Assembly: GCF_042646425.1 (NCBI RefSeq)
Contig: NZ_JBHRTR010000036.1
Span: forward strand, 139,848-203,847
Length of the DNA stretch: 64,000 bases
Direction of reading: 5' to 3'
From: Marinibaculum pumilum
GTDB lineage: Bacteria > Pseudomonadota > Alphaproteobacteria > Ferrovibrionales > Ferrovibrionaceae
Numbering within the stretch: position 1 is the first letter of the stretch; each line of letters opens with the position of its first letter. Shown one piece after another: positions 35,220 through 42,651 of this stretch. Position numbers and translations under genes: made by a program. Below the pieces are notes generated by a model. The model made no database searches. It saw nothing but the letters and a program-made list of their open reading frames with translations, and had not been told where the DNA came from.

Positions 35220-36910
35220 CGGCCCGCCTCGATCGACGCCGGCTGGCCGGCGGGCCCGCCCTGGCCCGCGCGCCGAAGCTGCGGCCGCGGCTTCTCGTCC
35301 AGGTCCAATTCCAGCCCCGCCGCCCTGACGATCCGCGGGTCATGGGAGGACAGGCAGATGGTCCGGCCCTGCCGCGCCAGCTCGATCAGCAGGTCGTACA
35401 TCGCACGCACCCCTTCCTGGTCCAGCCCCTCCGTCGGCTCGTCCAGCAGCACCAGCCGGCCGTCGGTCGCCAGTGCCCGCGCCAGCGCCAGCTTGCGCCT
35501 TATGCCGCGGGCCAGGGTCATGCCGTCGCCGGATATCGGCGTGTCCAGGCCCTTCGGGCTGGCCAGGACATGCGCCGCCGCGCCGGCCTGCTCCAGGCAG
35601 CGGTGCCAGCCGGCCTCCGGCAGGTCGGGATTGGCATCGGACAGGTTCTCCCGGATCGTGCCGTTCACGAAGGTCGGCTCCTGCGGCAGATAGATCAGCT
35701 GGCGGCGCCACCAGGACGGCGCCAGCTGGCGGATATCGGTGCCGTCGGCCAGGATCTGGCCGCGGTCGGGCTGCACCAGGCCGGCGATCAGCCGCATCAT
35801 GCTGCTCTTGCCGGCGCCGTTGCGGCCGGTCAGCACCAGCACCGCGCCCGGCTCCAGCGCCAGGGAGACACCTTCGAACAGCGGCGCGGGCGCGCCCGGC
35901 GGCGTGTAGGCCAGGTCCCGCAGTTCCAGCCGGCCGGCGAAGCGGCCCAGGGCGCCGCCGCCCTCCGCCTCCTGCGGGAGGGCGGCCAGCGCCTGCGCCC
36001 GCCGCCGTGCCTCGCCGGCACGGGTCAGCGCGGCCAGCAGCCCCGCCAGCCGGTTCGTCGGCTGCAGCGCGCGGGTCGCCAGGATGTTGGCGCCGATCAG
36101 CGCGCCGACGCTGAGATCGCCGCGCACCGCCTGCACCGCGCCGACCGCGATGATGCCGACGGTGGTCACCGCCTGCAGCGCCATCGCGCCGCTCTGCAGC
36201 AGCCCGTCGCGCTGTGCCGCCTGGCGGCGCAGCGCCTGCAGCTGCGCCAGGTTGCCGGTCCAGGCGGCGATCAGCCGCGGCGCGGCGCCGAACAGCCGCA
36301 CCGCTTCCGCCCCGCCGATCAGGCTGGCGACCAGGCCATGGGCGGTGGCCCGCCGTTCCACCGACGCCCGGGTCACCTGGCGCATCGCCGCCTGATGCGC
36401 CAGGCCCATGCCGACCGAAAGCAGCAGCGCGCAGAACAGCACCAGCGCCAGTACCGGGCTGATCAGATAGACCACCAGGCCGTAGAGCAGCACGAAAGGC
36501 AGGTCGATCCAGCCGACCAGGCCGGTGGCGGAATAGGCGGCCTCCGCCTGCTCCAGCCCCAGCACCGCCTCCCGCGCCTGGCCCGGCGGCAGGCGCTCCA
36601 GCGCCGCGGAGCGGGCCGTCGCCAGCACGCCATAGGCGCCGATGCCGATGTTCAGGTCCGCCCGGCCGCTCAGGGTGGCGGCCAGCCGCAGCCGCACGAT
36701 GCGGAAGCCTGCCTCGAAGGCGATCGCCAGCAGCACGCCGACGGTCAGGGTCGCCAGTGTGGTGTCGACCCCGTGGCTGACATAGCGGTTCAGCACCTGG
36801 ATGACATAGAGCGCAGAGATCAGGCCCAGCAGATGCGCCAGCATCGAGGCCAGCAGGATCAGGCCGGTGACCCCCGGACGGCTGCGGAAGCGGCGCAGCA
36901 GCTCCGTCAC
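35216..36910 (-). CDS. Type I secretion ABC transporter (PrtD-like), atypical signature motif
   Basis: This 564-residue half-transporter has an ABC type 1 membrane domain with about six helices in residues 15-290 and no C39 peptidase domain. An ATPase domain follows: Walker A TGRNGAGKSS (361-370), Q-loop glutamine at 410, Walker B LVLLDEPTEGLD and H-loop His523. The ABC signature is non-canonical: where LSGGQ is expected, the protein reads LARGIRRKLALARAL (about 466-480). Paired with the adjacent HlyD it should form a type I exporter. The departure may alter ATP hydrolysis or may be tolerated in a heterodimer; no second half-transporter is visible. Confidence 0.88.
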   Translation of the reverse strand: MTELLRRFRSRPGVTGLILLASMLAHLLGLISALYVIQVLNRYVSHGVDTTLATLTVGVLLAIAFEAGFRIVRLRLAATLSGRADLNIGIGAYGVLATARSAALERLPPGQAREAVLGLEQAEAAYSATGLVGWIDLPFVLLYGLVVYLISPVLALVLFCALLLSVGMGLAHQAAMRQVTRASVERRATAHGLVASLIGGAEAVRLFGAAPRLIAAWTGNLAQLQALRRQAAQRDGLLQSGAMALQAVTTVGIIAVGAVQAVRGDLSVGALIGANILATRALQPTNRLAGLLAALTRAGEARRRAQALAALPQEAEGGGALGRFAGRLELRDLAYTPPGAPAPLFEGVSLALEPGAVLVLTGRNGAGKSSMMRLIAGLVQPDRGQILADGTDIRQLAPSWWRRQLIYLPQEPTFVNGTIRENLSDANPDLPEAGWHRCLEQAGAAAHVLASPKGLDTPISGDGMTLARGIRRKLALARALATDGRLVLLDEPTEGLDQEGVRAMYDLLIELARQGRTICLSSHDPRIVRAAGLELDLDEKPRPQLRRAGQGGPAGQPASIEAGR

Positions 36911-36952
36911 GGCTCCGGCCTGTCGCCAGAGGGGCTGTCAGGACGCGGCCGG

Positions 36953-37660
36953 CTAGAGCGGGGCATGGTCGAAGGGCAGTTTCGCCATGAAGGCCAGTTC
37001 CGCCTCGGAGAAGCCCTTGAACAGAATCACCCAGCCGCGATTGTCGCGGTTGGAGCGCACCGGGTAGTAGGCCGCGATGTCATGGCCGGCCAGCAGGTCG
37101 GCGATCACCGCCATGTTGCAGGGCACCCCCTGATACATGTCGAAGCCCCATTTGGGCTGGCCCGGCACCTCGAAATCGTCCACCACGACGATGCATTGCG
37201 GCAGGGTCAGAATCGTCGCGATCTCGTCGCGCAGCGGCCAGTATTCGCCCCAATGGGCATCCAGGTAGAAGAACCAGGGATCCCGGTCGTGGATCACGCC
37301 TTCGGCCAGCAGCCGCTTCAGCTCCGCCTCGGAACTTCCCTCGACGATCGCGATGTTCGGATTGCTGGCGAACAGCCGGCGCGAACGGTCGGCGTAATGG
37401 GCGTTGTTCTCGATCGAGAACAGGGAGAAACGGGTGTTGGGCAGGGCGCGGAATACCGGATAGGGGATATAGGCGTTCCAGGGATTGGCGCCGCCGCGCA
37501 CCTGATAGTTGTCGTAATGGGTCAGCACGCCGAAGCCGGGATGCAGTTCGGCGAACCAGGCGGAGACCTCGGCCACCGTCTCCCCCATGTAGAGGCCGGT
37601 CTCCACGAACCGCCGGATCCCCAGTTCCGCTATCACCGCCTTGCACAGGTGGTCGATCAT
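36953..37660 (-). CDS. Class I SAM-dependent methyltransferase-like protein
   Basis: This 235-residue protein has a methyltransferase-like glycine motif, RRFVETGLYMGETVAEVSA, near its N-terminus, an acidic FSIENNAHYADRSRRL segment and FFYLDAHWGEYWPLRDEI followed by IVVVDDFEV. This pattern fits TylF/cephalosporin-hydroxylase-type Rossmann methyltransferases acting on sugars or small molecules. No membrane helix. It is the first gene of the operon leading into the ABC exporter, 42 bases apart, so it may modify the exported protein or its glycan; that is inference. Start 37660 follows an AAGGA; longer forms lack support. Confidence 0.7.
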   Translation of the reverse strand: MIDHLCKAVIAELGIRRFVETGLYMGETVAEVSAWFAELHPGFGVLTHYDNYQVRGGANPWNAYIPYPVFRALPNTRFSLFSIENNAHYADRSRRLFASNPNIAIVEGSSEAELKRLLAEGVIHDRDPWFFYLDAHWGEYWPLRDEIATILTLPQCIVVVDDFEVPGQPKWGFDMYQGVPCNMAVIADLLAGHDIAAYYPVRSNRDNRGWVILFKGFSEAELAFMAKLPFDHAPL

Positions 37661-37830
37661 GCCGTCCTTCCGCCCGTCATGCCCTTCCGCCCGCCACTGC
37701 CGGGCCGGGACCACGATAGCCGAAGGCCCGCGGCCCGGAAACCGCGCCGGACTGCGTTCTTCCGGCGCATTGGGCGGCCTGCGGATTGGCGCTACCCTGG
37801 CCGCCACCGCAGCAGACAGCGACAACCGCC

Positions 37831-38829
37831 ATGCACAATTCCGACCCGTTCCTGGTCGACCTGATGAGCAGGGTGCAGAACGTCCTCCCCCCCGACCTGC
37901 GGGAGGAGATCGCCGCCATGCTGGCCGCCAACCGGGCGCGGCAGACGGCGGCGCTGGCGCCCGCCGGACCGGGCCCCTTCCCCGCCGCGACATTGCGCCA
38001 GGACGGCTTCCTGCGGCTGGGCCGGCTGCTGGACGCGGCGGCGGCGACCCGCCTGCGCGAGCACCTGCTGGCGGGCAAGGTCTATGCCGCCCATGTGCCG
38101 GTCTACAGCGACGGGGTCGCGCGCAGCGTCGACGAGACCCGGCATCACAGCGATTACGGCTCCTACAAGCTGCAGGACATCCTGGCGGCACCCGGCGTAC
38201 TGGAGCTTGCGCTGCGCGACGACGTGGTGACGCTGGCCAGCGCCTATCTGGGTGCCCTGCCCTACATCTATTCGGTGCATGCCTGGTGGACCTATCCGGG
38301 CGGCCCGGAGCCGGCGCGGACACACCGGATCCATCGCGACCAGGACGATTTCCGCTTCCTGTCGCTGTTCGTCTACCTGACCGACGTGAACGGCGCGGAA
38401 GACGGCCCCACGGTCTATTATGCCGGCAGCCACCGGAAGGACCTGCTGGCGGCCGCCACGGTCAACCACCCGGACCCTGTGATCCGGGCCGAGGCGGACC
38501 GGATCGGCCGCATCGAGCTGTTCTTCCCGCCGCGCGGCGCCAACGCCACCCGCTATACCGAACCGCTGCGCAAGCTGCTGGCGCCGCATGAAGCGGTGCT
38601 GACCGGGCCGGCGGGCACCGGCTTCATCGCCGACACCTTCGGCCTGCATCGCGGCAGCCCGCCGGCGAAATGCGACCGCCTGGCGCTATGGATCCGCTTC
38701 GGGCTGTACCGGAACTGGGCCTATATCAACGACAAGACGGCGCCGGCGGTGCTGCCGGCGACGGTGCTCGACCGGCTGACCCCGGCGCAGCGGATGATGC
38801 TGGAACTGGTCGCCGTCCCGGAGGGCTGA
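37831..38829 (+). CDS. Phytanoyl-CoA dioxygenase (PhyH) family protein
   Basis: This protein of about 332 residues has the 2-oxoglutarate/Fe(II) facial triad: H168-x-D170 in RIHRDQDDF and distal His273 in FGLHRGSPP, with an arginine about ten residues on (DRLALWIRF) for 2-oxoglutarate. It would hydroxylate an unknown substrate. ATG 37831 is preferred; an in-frame TTG at 37786 would add 15 residues, and neither has a strong ribosome site. It diverges from the methyltransferase gene and converges on the TolC-like gene with only 13 bases between stops. Confidence 0.85.
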   Translation: MHNSDPFLVDLMSRVQNVLPPDLREEIAAMLAANRARQTAALAPAGPGPFPAATLRQDGFLRLGRLLDAAAATRLREHLLAGKVYAAHVPVYSDGVARSVDETRHHSDYGSYKLQDILAAPGVLELALRDDVVTLASAYLGALPYIYSVHAWWTYPGGPEPARTHRIHRDQDDFRFLSLFVYLTDVNGAEDGPTVYYAGSHRKDLLAAATVNHPDPVIRAEADRIGRIELFFPPRGANATRYTEPLRKLLAPHEAVLTGPAGTGFIADTFGLHRGSPPAKCDRLALWIRFGLYRNWAYINDKTAPAVLPATVLDRLTPAQRMMLELVAVPEG

Positions 38830-38842
38830 AAGCCGCCCGCGT

Positions 38843-40474
38843 CTATTCCTGCCGCGCCCAGTCGATCAGCGGGTTCCGCCGGGCGGCGCCGTCCTGCAGC
38901 GGCGCCGGGCCGCCGATGACGCCGGGCCGCGGCCGGGGCAGCGGCACCGGCGGTGTCGCCGGGGCGGTGATGCCGACCTCGCCGCGCGGGCCGCCGCCAT
39001 CCGGCCCGAGGATCTGCGCGGCGGTTTCGCCGGTGCCGGGCAGGCCTTCGCGCAGGAGCTGCTCCGCGGTCGGCGGGTCCCGCGCCAGCAGGATGGTGCG
39101 TTCCGGCCGCTCCCGCGCCACCACATCCTCGACATCCAGCTGGCCGGTGGCGGCCAGCAGCTCCACCGCCGCCAGAACCACCTCCGCCTCGGCGGACACG
39201 GCATCGCTCTGGGCGTTGATCAGCGCCGTCTCGCCCGACAGCACGTCGATCAGCGAGCGCTGGCCCAGCGCGCGCTCCTGCACCGCCACGTCCAAAAAGG
39301 CGCGGGCGATCTCCGCCTGGTCGAACAGCAGCCGCGAACGCAGCTCCGCCGTGTCCAGCCGCTGCCAGGAATTCCGCACCGCCTCCTCGATGGTGCGGCG
39401 CAGGTCGGCAAGGGCGCGGCTGGAGGAAACGATATCCGCCTGGGCGGCGCGCAGGTCGTTCAGGGCGGTCAGGCCCAGGTTGAGGCCGAAATTCATCTCC
39501 AGCCGCACCGACTGCTCGCCGCGATAGCCGGCGGTGCCGTTCACGTCCTCCTCCATCTTGCTTTCCCCCTTCAGTTCCAGGGTGGGGAACAGTTCGTCGG
39601 CGCGCACCCGGCGGCGGTCCTGCTGCGCCACGGCGACCTGCAGCACCGCCTCCCGCACCTGGGGATTGCCTTCGAAGGCGAGGTCGATCGCGTCCTGCAG
39701 AAGCGGCGGCAGGCTGGCCGCCTGGATGCCAAGCCCGGTCAGCGCCTCGGTCTCTGCCGGTGCCTCGCCGTACACGGCGCGGTAGCGGTTGCGCGCCTCC
39801 TGCAGGGCGCCGATGGCAGCGACCCGGCGGGCCTCCGCCCCGGCCAGCTGGGTCTTGGCCTGCAGCAGGTCGGTGGTGTAGCCGGCGCCGACCTGGATCC
39901 GCACCTCTTCCAGCCCGGTCTGGCGGCGGATGTTCTCCACCGACTGGGTGGCGAAGGCCAGCACGTCAGCGGCACGCACCAGCGCGACATGGGCGCTGAG
40001 CGCCTCCGCCAGGACCGACTGGCGGGTACGCTGCAGCGCGGCCTCGGACTGGCCAAGCTGCAGCCGCGCCTTCTCGATATCGGCATTGCTGGCGCCGAAA
40101 TCCCACAGCAGCTGGCTGATGGTCAGGCTCACCCCCCGGGGATTGAGGGTGGTCGCCGGGCTGGTCGGTTCATCGACCCGGGCCCGGCCGAGCTTCCCGG
40201 TGACGTCCAGGGTCGGATACCAGCCCCCCAGGGCGCTGCGGGCAAGCTGCTGTGCCGCCTCCAGGTCCGCCCGCGCGCCCAGTACCCGGTCATGGCTGTC
40301 GACCGCTTCCGTGACCTGCTGGCGCAGGGCGAGGGTCGCCGCGCCGTCGGCAGGCTGCGCGAGGGCGGAGGCGCCGCCGGCCGCGGCCAGCAGCGCCGCC
40401 GACAACAGCAGGGCATGGCAGAGCGGTGCCGCTGCGCGGAACGGCCGCGATGTTCGCTCCCGTGACGGTGTCAT
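38843..40474 (-). CDS. TolC family outer-membrane efflux/secretion protein
   Basis: This 543-residue protein has a signal peptide (about residues 1-39, ending SALAQ) and two outer-membrane efflux repeats. The first holds GWYPTLDVTG and the second ELFPTLELKG, each followed by long alpha-helical barrel segments, plus a proline-rich periplasmic tail (about 500-543). It would provide the outer-membrane exit for the nearby type I exporter. It is on the same strand but separated from the ABC/HlyD operon by the dioxygenase gene. Start 40474 lacks a clear ribosome site but gives the signal peptide. Confidence 0.88.
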   Translation of the reverse strand: MTPSRERTSRPFRAAAPLCHALLLSAALLAAAGGASALAQPADGAATLALRQQVTEAVDSHDRVLGARADLEAAQQLARSALGGWYPTLDVTGKLGRARVDEPTSPATTLNPRGVSLTISQLLWDFGASNADIEKARLQLGQSEAALQRTRQSVLAEALSAHVALVRAADVLAFATQSVENIRRQTGLEEVRIQVGAGYTTDLLQAKTQLAGAEARRVAAIGALQEARNRYRAVYGEAPAETEALTGLGIQAASLPPLLQDAIDLAFEGNPQVREAVLQVAVAQQDRRRVRADELFPTLELKGESKMEEDVNGTAGYRGEQSVRLEMNFGLNLGLTALNDLRAAQADIVSSSRALADLRRTIEEAVRNSWQRLDTAELRSRLLFDQAEIARAFLDVAVQERALGQRSLIDVLSGETALINAQSDAVSAEAEVVLAAVELLAATGQLDVEDVVARERPERTILLARDPPTAEQLLREGLPGTGETAAQILGPDGGGPRGEVGITAPATPPVPLPRPRPGVIGGPAPLQDGAARRNPLIDWARQE

Positions 40475-40645
40475 GCGCGCTGGGCTACCCCGGTGGGCGG
40501 AGCGGTCGCCGGGTCGGCGGCCGCGATGACCTTCTGCAAACGAATCCAAGGTCCACAACCTAACAAAATTTTCCGTCCTTGCGGCAGCCGAACGGGGTCC
40601 GGATGCGCCTGCCGCAACTGGCCCATCGAAACCGTCGACGGGGAC

Positions 40646-40674
40646 TTGACGTAACATTCGATCATTCGCATATT
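40646..40674 (+). promoter_or_regulatory. Promoter of the sulfide operon, apparently leaderless
   Basis: TTGACG (40646-40651) and CATATT (40669-40674) are 17 bases apart. The expected start point falls on or next to the ATG at 40682, so the mRNA would have little or no leader. Confidence 0.55.
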
Positions 40675-40687
40675 CCGATTTATGAAT
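40672..40687 (+). promoter_or_regulatory. Candidate SqrR/BigR operator, ATTC-N8-GAAT
   Basis: The sequence ATTCCGATTTATGAAT matches the ATTC-N8-GAAT pattern described for the persulfide-responsive repressor SqrR. It covers the end of the -10 box, the start point and the start codon, so a bound repressor would block RNA polymerase. Two more ATTCG half-sites lie just upstream. Confidence 0.6.
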
Positions 40688-41032
40688 GTGCAGGACATGA
40701 ACTTGGTGGCCGGCGAAGTCAGCGAGCTGATGCGCGCCCTGGCCAATCCCCATCGGCTGATGCTGCTTTGCCAGCTTGTGGAGGGCGAGAAGTCGGTCGG
40801 CGAGCTGGCCGAAGCCCTCGACCTGCGGCAACCCACGGTCAGCCAGCATCTGGCGCTGATGCGCCGCGACGACCTGGTCCGGTCCCGGCGGGAGGGTCAG
40901 GTGATCCGCTACCGCCTCGGCCGTCCGGAAGTCGGGCGGATGATGGGCTTCCTGTACCAGACCTTCTGCGGCCCCGGTGCCGCGGCCGGGCCGCAGGCGG
41001 ACGAAGCGGCATCCGACAGCAAGAGCGAGTGA
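40682..41032 (+). CDS. ArsR-family persulfide sensor, BigR/SqrR-like
   Basis: This 116-residue winged-helix repressor has the recognition region LDLRQPTVSQHLALMRRDDLV. Two cysteines, Cys30 (LMLLCQL) and Cys96 (YQTFCG), are 66 residues apart, the same separation as the redox pair of BigR. In that family reactive sulfane sulfur links the cysteines and releases DNA. It heads an operon of sulfide-detoxification genes and probably represses itself and them through the operator at its start codon. An internal ATG at 40697 has AGGA close to it, but the upstream ATG fits the promoter. Confidence 0.85.
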   Translation: MNVQDMNLVAGEVSELMRALANPHRLMLLCQLVEGEKSVGELAEALDLRQPTVSQHLALMRRDDLVRSRREGQVIRYRLGRPEVGRMMGFLYQTFCGPGAAAGPQADEAASDSKSE

Positions 41033-41037
41033 CAGAA

Positions 41038-41676
41038 ATGACTTCTTCGAACCCCGTCCAGACCGACAGTCAGCGCCCAGGGAGCCAGCGCCCAGAGAGC
41101 CAGCGCCCCTCCGGCCAGATCGATCCCCGCACCCTGAAAGGCTGGCTCGACAGCGGCCGCGCCGTGCTGATCGACATCCGGGAAGCCGACGAATATGCCC
41201 GCGAGCATATCCCCGGCGCCCGCCATGTCCCGCTGTCTGGCTTCAACGCCAGCGATTTCGACGGCGAGCATGACCGGATCGGCGTCTTCCACTGCGCCAG
41301 CGGCAACCGCACCGCCGGCGCCGCCGCGCAGCTGATGCAGACCGCCTTCGGCGAGGTCTACCTGCTGCAGGGCGGCCTGCAGGCCTGGCGCAATGCGGGC
41401 CTGCCGGTGAACGTCAACCGGAAGGCGCCGCTGCCGCTGATGCGGCAGGTGCAGATCGCCGCCGGCAGCCTGGTGGTGGCCGGCGTGGCCCTGGGCTTCC
41501 TGGTATCGCCCTGGCTCTACCTGCTGGCCGCCTTCGTCGGCGCCGGCCTCGCCTTTGCAGGGATCAGCGGCTTCTGCGGCATGGCCCGCATGCTGGCCGT
41601 CATGCCCTGGAACCGGGCGCCGGTCGCGCCCATCCCGTCCCCCGCCACGCACGCAACCCGGGAGGCCGTGTCATGA
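41038..41676 (+). CDS. Membrane-anchored rhodanese
   Basis: This 212-residue protein starts with three near-identical S-Q-R-P repeats from a 15-base tandem repeat. A rhodanese domain (about 28-125) follows with the active-site Cys86 in FHCASGNRT. The C-terminus has two membrane helices (about 140-185) of the YgaP/DUF2892 type. It would transfer sulfane sulfur from thiosulfate or glutathione persulfide to an acceptor at the inner membrane. It starts five bases after the regulator and overlaps the metallohydrolase by four bases (ATGA), so the genes are coupled. Confidence 0.88.
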   Translation: MTSSNPVQTDSQRPGSQRPESQRPSGQIDPRTLKGWLDSGRAVLIDIREADEYAREHIPGARHVPLSGFNASDFDGEHDRIGVFHCASGNRTAGAAAQLMQTAFGEVYLLQGGLQAWRNAGLPVNVNRKAPLPLMRQVQIAAGSLVVAGVALGFLVSPWLYLLAAFVGAGLAFAGISGFCGMARMLAVMPWNRAPVAPIPSPATHATREAVS

Positions 41677-42563
41677 ATGCCACCGCAACCGAGATCGGCG
41701 TCAAGCCGGACGTCACCGCCTTCTTCGACGAGGCGACCTTCACCGTCAGCTATATCGTCGCCGACCCGCAGACCCGCGACTGCGCCATCGTGGACGCGGT
41801 CCTGGACTACGACCCGGCGTCGGGCCGCACCAGCACCGCATCCGCCGACAGGATCGTCGCCGCGGTGACCGAGCGGAAGCTGAAGGTCGACTGGATCCTG
41901 GAGACCCATGTCCATGCCGACCATCTGTCCGCGGCGCAGTACCTGCGCGGAAAGCTGGGCGGGAAGATCGCCATCGGCAACCAGGTCCCGATCGTCCAGC
42001 ACACCTTCCGCAAGGTCTTCAACCTGCATGACAGTGTGGCCACCGACGGTCGTCAGTTCGACCGCCTGTTCGCCGACGGCGAGCGGTTCGCGATCGGACG
42101 GCTGCAGGCGGAGGTGATGCATACGCCGGGCCATACGCCGGCCTGCTCGACCTACCGGATCGGCGATGCGCTGTTCGTGGGCGATACCCTGTTCATGCCC
42201 GACTACGGCACCGCGCGCTGCGATTTTCCCGGCGGCGATGCCCGCACCCTGTACAAATCGGTGCAGCGGATCCTGGCGCTGCCGCCGGAGACGCGGATGT
42301 TCCTCTGCCACGACTACAAGGCGCCGGACCGGGCCGACTATGCCTGGGAGACCAGTGTCGGCGCGCAGAAGGCGAAGAACGTCCATGTCCATGACGGTAT
42401 CGACGAGGAGAGCTTCGTGCGCATGCGCACCGAGCGCGACGCCACCCTCGACATGCCGCGCATGATCCTGCCGTCTGTGCAGGTGAACATGCGCGCCGGC
42501 GAGATGCCGCCGCCGGAAGACAATGGCGTCTCCTACCTGAAGATGCCCATCAACATGTTCTGA
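41673..42563 (+). CDS. Metallo-beta-lactamase-fold persulfide dioxygenase-like protein (Blh/ETHE1-like)
   Basis: This 296-residue protein has the THVHADH motif (His79, His81, Asp83, His84), His154 in TPGHTPA, Asp171 in GDTLF and His213 in CHDYK, as in Blh of the bigR operon and ETHE1-like persulfide dioxygenases. It should oxidise glutathione persulfide to sulfite using one iron. It is co-translated with the rhodanese upstream, and the SulP transporter follows 88 bases later. The cluster as a whole points to sulfide/persulfide detoxification. Confidence 0.88.
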   Translation: MNATATEIGVKPDVTAFFDEATFTVSYIVADPQTRDCAIVDAVLDYDPASGRTSTASADRIVAAVTERKLKVDWILETHVHADHLSAAQYLRGKLGGKIAIGNQVPIVQHTFRKVFNLHDSVATDGRQFDRLFADGERFAIGRLQAEVMHTPGHTPACSTYRIGDALFVGDTLFMPDYGTARCDFPGGDARTLYKSVQRILALPPETRMFLCHDYKAPDRADYAWETSVGAQKAKNVHVHDGIDEESFVRMRTERDATLDMPRMILPSVQVNMRAGEMPPPEDNGVSYLKMPINMF

Positions 42564-42651
42564 CCGACCCGGAAGGGTCCCCCGGCAGGTGCGGGCGCCG
42601 CGGTGCGCGCCCGCACCGCCGCCGCAATTACGTCACCCGAAAGGACTGACC

